Assembly: GCA_934486495.1 (NCBI GenBank)
Contig: CAKSPW010000010.1
Coordinates: 1-44,963 of the forward strand
Reading direction: 5' to 3'
Source: an uncultured Clostridia bacterium
Lineage (GTDB): Bacteria; Bacillota; Clostridia; UBA1381
Length of the DNA: 44,963 bases
The notes beneath the pieces are model-generated. The model worked only from the letters and a program-made list of their open reading frames with translations. It was not told where the DNA came from and made no database searches. Below are positions 42,291 through 44,963 of the stretch, one piece after another (position 1 is the first letter of the stretch; each line of letters starts with the position of its first letter). The position numbers were made by a program, and so were the translations under genes.

Positions 42291-43715
42291 TTATTTTGAT
42301 TTAGTAAGCCTTGCTATAAAGCTTTTTGTTTCCGTCGACACGACACCGCTCAAAGCGAACAGCGCAACGAGGTTCGGGAATGCCATAAGTGCGTTTACTA
42401 TATCCGCAAGAGTCCATACAAACGATACCTGGAGATATGGTCCGAAAAATACGGCGAGTATGTAAAGCAGTCTGAACGTAAGAATAACCTTATTTTTGTT
42501 TCCTACAAGGTATTGCAGACATTTTTCCGAATAGTAGTCCCAGCCGAGTATTGTTGTAAAAGCAAAGAACACAAGGCTTATCATAAGCAGGAATGCGCAT
42601 ACATGATTAGGGAACGGAAGACCTACCGTAAATGCGTGAGTTGTGATTTCAACGCCTACCATTTCGCCGCTCATTGCAGGTATGTATGCACCGGTCAGCA
42701 CGATTGAAAGACCCGTTATTGTGCAAATGATAATGGTGTCAAAGAATGTACCTGTCATGCATACAAGACCTTGTCTTGCCGGCTCTTTAGTTTTTGCGGC
42801 AGCCGCTGCGATAGGAGCCGAGCCTATGCCTGATTCGTTAGAGAATATTCCTCTTGCAATACCCTTTTGCATTGCGGCTTTCATTGTTATACCGATAGCG
42901 CCGCCGAGTACGGCCTGCGGACAAAATGCGCTCTTAACTATAAGAACTACCGCTGCCGGTATTTTTGCAGCGTTGCAGAAAAGAAGAAGTATGCCGCAGA
43001 TAAAATAAAGAACAGCCATAAATGGTACTATAATTTCCGATACCTTAGCAATTCTCTTTATTCCGCCGATTACAACAAGTGCAACGAAAGCAGTAACGAG
43101 AATACCTGAAATAACTGTAGGCCATGCGTATGACATACCGCCTATTTTGAAAGCAACCATTGCTTTTTCGGGGTCAAAGAAGTTTTGAACAGCGGCTGTG
43201 ATACCGTTAATCTGCGTCATTGTACCGATACCGAGAATACCGACGAGCATACCGAAAATAGCAAAGAGCTTTGCAAGCCATTTCCAATTTGAACCCAAGC
43301 CTTTTTCTATATAATAGAACGGGCCGCCGAGAACTTTTCCGTCAGCGGTGATTTCTCTGTATTTAACCGCGAGAAGACCCTCTGCATATTTTGTTGCCAT
43401 TCCGACAAATGCCGCAAACTCCATCCAGAAAAGCGCGCCCGGTCCGCCGGCTGCTATAGCAGTTGCAACGCCGACAATGTTACCTGTTCCGATTGTTGCC
43501 GAAAGAGCCGTGCAGAGCGCGCCGAAGCTTGTTACATCGCCCTCTCCGTCTTCTTCGTTTTGAATCATGAATTTAAGAGCTTTGGGGAGATGGCGTACCT
43601 GAATAAATCCCGTGCGCACCGTTAAAATGATACCTACCGCAAGTATAAGTACAATAAGCGGAATACCCCAAACCCAATCGTCAATCACACCTAAAACCTT
43701 ATTAAACGTTTCCAT
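42291..43715 (-). CDS. Alanine/glycine:cation symporter (AGCS/AlsT family)
   Basis: 474 residues, ATG directly behind AGGAGG. About eleven membrane segments. Family motifs include GTGNIVGVATAIAAGGPGALFWMEFAAFVGMATKYAEG and the conserved FSNESGIGSAPIAAAAAKT stretch. It imports glycine or alanine with sodium or protons. The glycine riboswitch in its leader argues that glycine is the relevant substrate. It is monocistronic, between its own promoter/riboswitch and the terminator at 42193-42228. Confidence 0.95.
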   Translation of the reverse strand: METFNKVLGVIDDWVWGIPLIVLILAVGIILTVRTGFIQVRHLPKALKFMIQNEEDGEGDVTSFGALCTALSATIGTGNIVGVATAIAAGGPGALFWMEFAAFVGMATKYAEGLLAVKYREITADGKVLGGPFYYIEKGLGSNWKWLAKLFAIFGMLVGILGIGTMTQINGITAAVQNFFDPEKAMVAFKIGGMSYAWPTVISGILVTAFVALVVIGGIKRIAKVSEIIVPFMAVLYFICGILLLFCNAAKIPAAVVLIVKSAFCPQAVLGGAIGITMKAAMQKGIARGIFSNESGIGSAPIAAAAAKTKEPARQGLVCMTGTFFDTIIICTITGLSIVLTGAYIPAMSGEMVGVEITTHAFTVGLPFPNHVCAFLLMISLVFFAFTTILGWDYYSEKCLQYLVGNKNKVILTFRLLYILAVFFGPYLQVSFVWTLADIVNALMAFPNLVALFALSGVVSTETKSFIARLTKSK

Positions 43716-43738
43716 TTTTTCCTCCTGTAATAAAAAAA

Positions 43739-43759
43739 GCTGCCAACCCGTGCGGCAAC
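43739..43759 (-). terminator. Expression-platform terminator of the glycine riboswitch
   Basis: On the minus strand GUUGCC (43759-43754) pairs with GGCAGC (43744-43739), loop of nine, then U7 (43738-43732), immediately before the AGGAGG of the symporter gene. A second AU-rich hairpin AGAATT/AATTCT (43792-43776) followed by U8 lies just upstream. The loop of the main terminator is complementary over 8 bases (43744-43751) to the leader at 43902-43909. Confidence 0.75.
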
Positions 43760-43792
43760 CTCAAAGAAAAAAAACAGAATTTATATAATTCT

Positions 43793-43880
43793 TCGTCCTT
43801 TTGCCTGAGAGTTTCGGTTATTCACCTTGCCCCTTCGGCACTCAATCAAATGAGCTTCTCCGAAGTCCCCTACACTTCCG
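43793..43880 (-). ncRNA. Glycine riboswitch aptamer (gcvT-type)
   Basis: Reading the minus strand, the conserved glycine-aptamer blocks appear in order: GGACUUCGGAGAAGCUC, then GUGCCGAAGGGGCAAGG, then CUCUCAGGCAAAAGGAC (43811-43795 for the last). Only one aptamer is clear; the 5' leader (43880-43910) may form the partial 'ghost' partner seen in singlet glycine riboswitches. It controls the AGCS symporter downstream. Confidence 0.92.
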
Positions 43881-43930
43881 GTTTTTATCCCTGAAGTTTA
43901 AACGGGTTGTATAAAATTTTCGACAGATAA

Positions 43931-43959
43931 ATCATACCACTTTTGAAGCCTTATGTCAA
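43931..43959 (-). promoter_or_regulatory. Sigma-A promoter of the riboswitch-symporter transcript
   Basis: Minus strand TTGACA (43959-43954), 17-bp spacer, TATGAT (43936-43931), about 20 bases before the leader RNA complementary region. Confidence 0.88.
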
Positions 43960-44186
43960 TGATTTTGTACAAATTATAAACAATATGTGAATTTTTTGTG
44001 CAACAATATTATAAATGCACTTTCAAATTCCGAAAAAGTACTATATTATAAATAAAATAAGAAGCGTGTCATGCGAATATTGTCGTATTTTGTGCTTTGA
44101 GGGGCGATTGACTTGCTATTTTACTAAAAGTTTGTATCATGCCGGCATACTTTGGCTGCATAGATTACAAAGTTGCTATTTTTTGC
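43960..44186. other. Gene-free AT-rich region between divergent promoters
   Basis: No convincing ORF or RNA was found. It contains a 10-bp perfect palindrome ATGCCGGCAT (44139-44148) and a repeated TTGCTATTTT (near 44113 and 44173). Either could be a protein site, but neither is tied to a known regulator. Confidence 0.4.
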
Positions 44187-44215
44187 TTGACATGAGCGTT
44201 TTATTGTGGTAAACT
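44187..44215 (+). promoter_or_regulatory. Sigma-A promoter of the MazG-like/gdpP unit
   Basis: TTGACA (44187-44192), 17-bp spacer, TAAACT (44210-44215), giving a 5' untranslated region of roughly 90 bases before the MazG-like start. Confidence 0.75.
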
Positions 44216-44311
44216 ATAATAGTATAGGTTTGTATGCTCTGATGTACCCACGATACGACAAATTTATAATACACAAAAGCAGTTATATATTTTGTATTAG
44301 GGGGAATAAGT

Positions 44312-44632
44312 ATGGAACAATCACTGAATTTAACTACAAACATAAGGGCTATCGATACGATAAAAAGCGAGGTTTTATGTGAGGTCGCAAGACTGTACAG
44401 CGAACTTTCCGATTTTGAGGACGCAAATCTTTATGAAAATATCACGGGCTCGATTGCGACTATTATTGCCATGGATTACATACTTGCAAGACGAATGGGG
44501 CTTGAGTTTTCCGATATTGACAAAAAGATTATAAGCCTTACGTCAATCGCAAGCGAAAATCATCACGAGCTTGAGGAAGCGTTTTCGGATATGTCAGAAC
44601 TCGGAAGGTATGTTACAGCACATCATATGTAA
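44312..44632 (+). CDS. MazG-like family protein
   Basis: 106 residues, ATG behind GGGGGAATAAGT. An all-helical small protein: an N-terminal IRAIDTIKSEVLCEVARLYSELS helix pair, then ITGSIATIIAMDYILARRMGLEFSDIDKKI, which matches the MazG-like proteins found in Clostridia beside gdpP and ribosomal-protein S18 genes. It is related to nucleotide pyrophosphohydrolases, but the full EExxE metal-binding pattern is not obvious, so enzymatic activity is uncertain. It is followed 28 bases later by the gdpP start. Confidence 0.75.
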   Translation: MEQSLNLTTNIRAIDTIKSEVLCEVARLYSELSDFEDANLYENITGSIATIIAMDYILARRMGLEFSDIDKKIISLTSIASENHHELEEAFSDMSELGRYVTAHHM

Positions 44633-44660
44633 CATAAGCTGCTTTTCTTCAGGAGGAGCT

Positions 44661-44963
44661 ATGAAAAAAAACTATGTTAAAACGATAAATCTTTTATTGT
44701 GCCTTGGCGCATTTGCCTCGGCAATGCTCATTTTATGCGGAGGACTTCTCTTCAGCGTAAATATTGCAGCGTGCGTTATTGCAGTTGCGGCGGGCCTTGC
44801 CGTTATGATAAGGGTAATAATTGCTGCGGCAAGAAAAAAAGCCGAACAAAACGAATATATGAGCCTTATTGCCGACAGCAGAAAGGTCACTACGGGAAAC
44901 GTGCTCAGTCTTTTTCCCATGCCTTTGTGTGTGCTTCATATAGCCGGCGATATAGTATGGTTT
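44661..44963 (+). CDS. gdpP: GdpP-like cyclic-di-AMP phosphodiesterase, N-terminal fragment
   Basis: The first 101 codons from ATG 44661 (AGGAGGAG upstream); the gene continues past the window. Two membrane segments (about 8-26 and 30-52) with a very short loop are followed by a charged linker (RKKAEQNEY). The beginning of a PAS-like domain comes next (SLFPMPLCVLHIAGDIVWF). This is the N-terminal layout of GdpP, whose DHH/DHHA1 domains degrade cyclic di-AMP. The catalytic part is outside the window, so the call rests on the N-terminus and the MazG-like neighbour. Confidence 0.75.
   Translation, partial: MKKNYVKTINLLLCLGAFASAMLILCGGLLFSVNIAACVIAVAAGLAVMIRVIIAAARKKAEQNEYMSLIADSRKVTTGNVLSLFPMPLCVLHIAGDIVWF

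Noticed and set aside
44015..44212. 65-codon ORF in the symporter/MazG-like spacer
   Set aside because: No ribosome binding site, and it runs through the promoter of the next gene.
1..44963. CRISPR arrays, tRNA/rRNA genes, transposons or prophage
   Set aside because: No regularly spaced repeats, cloverleaf sequences, transposase or phage motifs were seen on either strand by eye.

Overview
The window reads as a chromosomal segment of a Gram-positive, probably anaerobic member of the Clostridia. A gut-type Oscillospirales or related lineage is my best guess, from general resemblance only. The evidence is strong GGAGG-type ribosome binding sites, SLH-anchored surface proteins, a HPr with both His15 and Ser46, a PRD-type PTS regulator, a MazG-like gene next to gdpP, and AT-rich intergenic DNA around moderately AT-rich genes. 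No tRNA, rRNA, CRISPR array, transposase or phage gene was seen.

Layout. (1) Positions 1-22141, plus strand: a long, tightly spaced run of glycan-degradation genes. It opens with the 3' part of a surface protein that is split by a -1 frameshift at about 1046-1052. Two SLH-anchored beta-helix proteins follow, plus two other SLH proteins, an orphan lipoprotein sugar-binding protein, and then four enzymes without signal peptides (GH28-like, SGNH esterase, heparinase II/III-like, beta-lactamase-fold serine hydrolase). (2) 22267-23930, minus strand: NusG-domain-II protein, SPFH/band-7 protein and NfeD, overlapping or abutting. (3) 24277-31901, plus strand: a self-contained fructose-type PTS operon (PRD regulator, HPr, EI, EIIA, EIIB, EIIC) ending in two different class II aldolases but no sugar-phosphate kinase. 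(4) 32092-33138, plus strand: a P-loop ATPase with a degraded first P-loop. (5) 33405-37968, minus strand: an exported or anchored unknown protein, an ABC-2 exporter and a two-component system. (6) An AraC-type regulator (minus) diverges from a GH106-like glycosidase (plus) through fully overlapping promoters. (7) 42291-43715, minus strand: an AGCS amino-acid symporter behind a glycine riboswitch. (8) The window closes with a MazG-like gene and the start of gdpP.

How it fits together. The left cluster looks like a two-compartment polysaccharide pathway. Wall-anchored beta-helix enzymes would open the polymer, a lipoprotein would capture fragments, and cytoplasmic enzymes would finish uronate-containing or esterified oligosaccharides. 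The GH106-like enzyme with its AraC regulator could be a further cytoplasmic arm. Each of the three convergent gene junctions carries the same 36-bp inverted repeat (16-bp arms, 4-nt loop), apparently a standard bidirectional terminator here.

The observations most worth a second look are the CCCTTTC frameshift site, the kinase-less PTS operon with twin aldolases, the stem-rich element at 33184-33334, the glycine riboswitch with its unusual expression platform, and the interlocked AraC/GH106 promoters.
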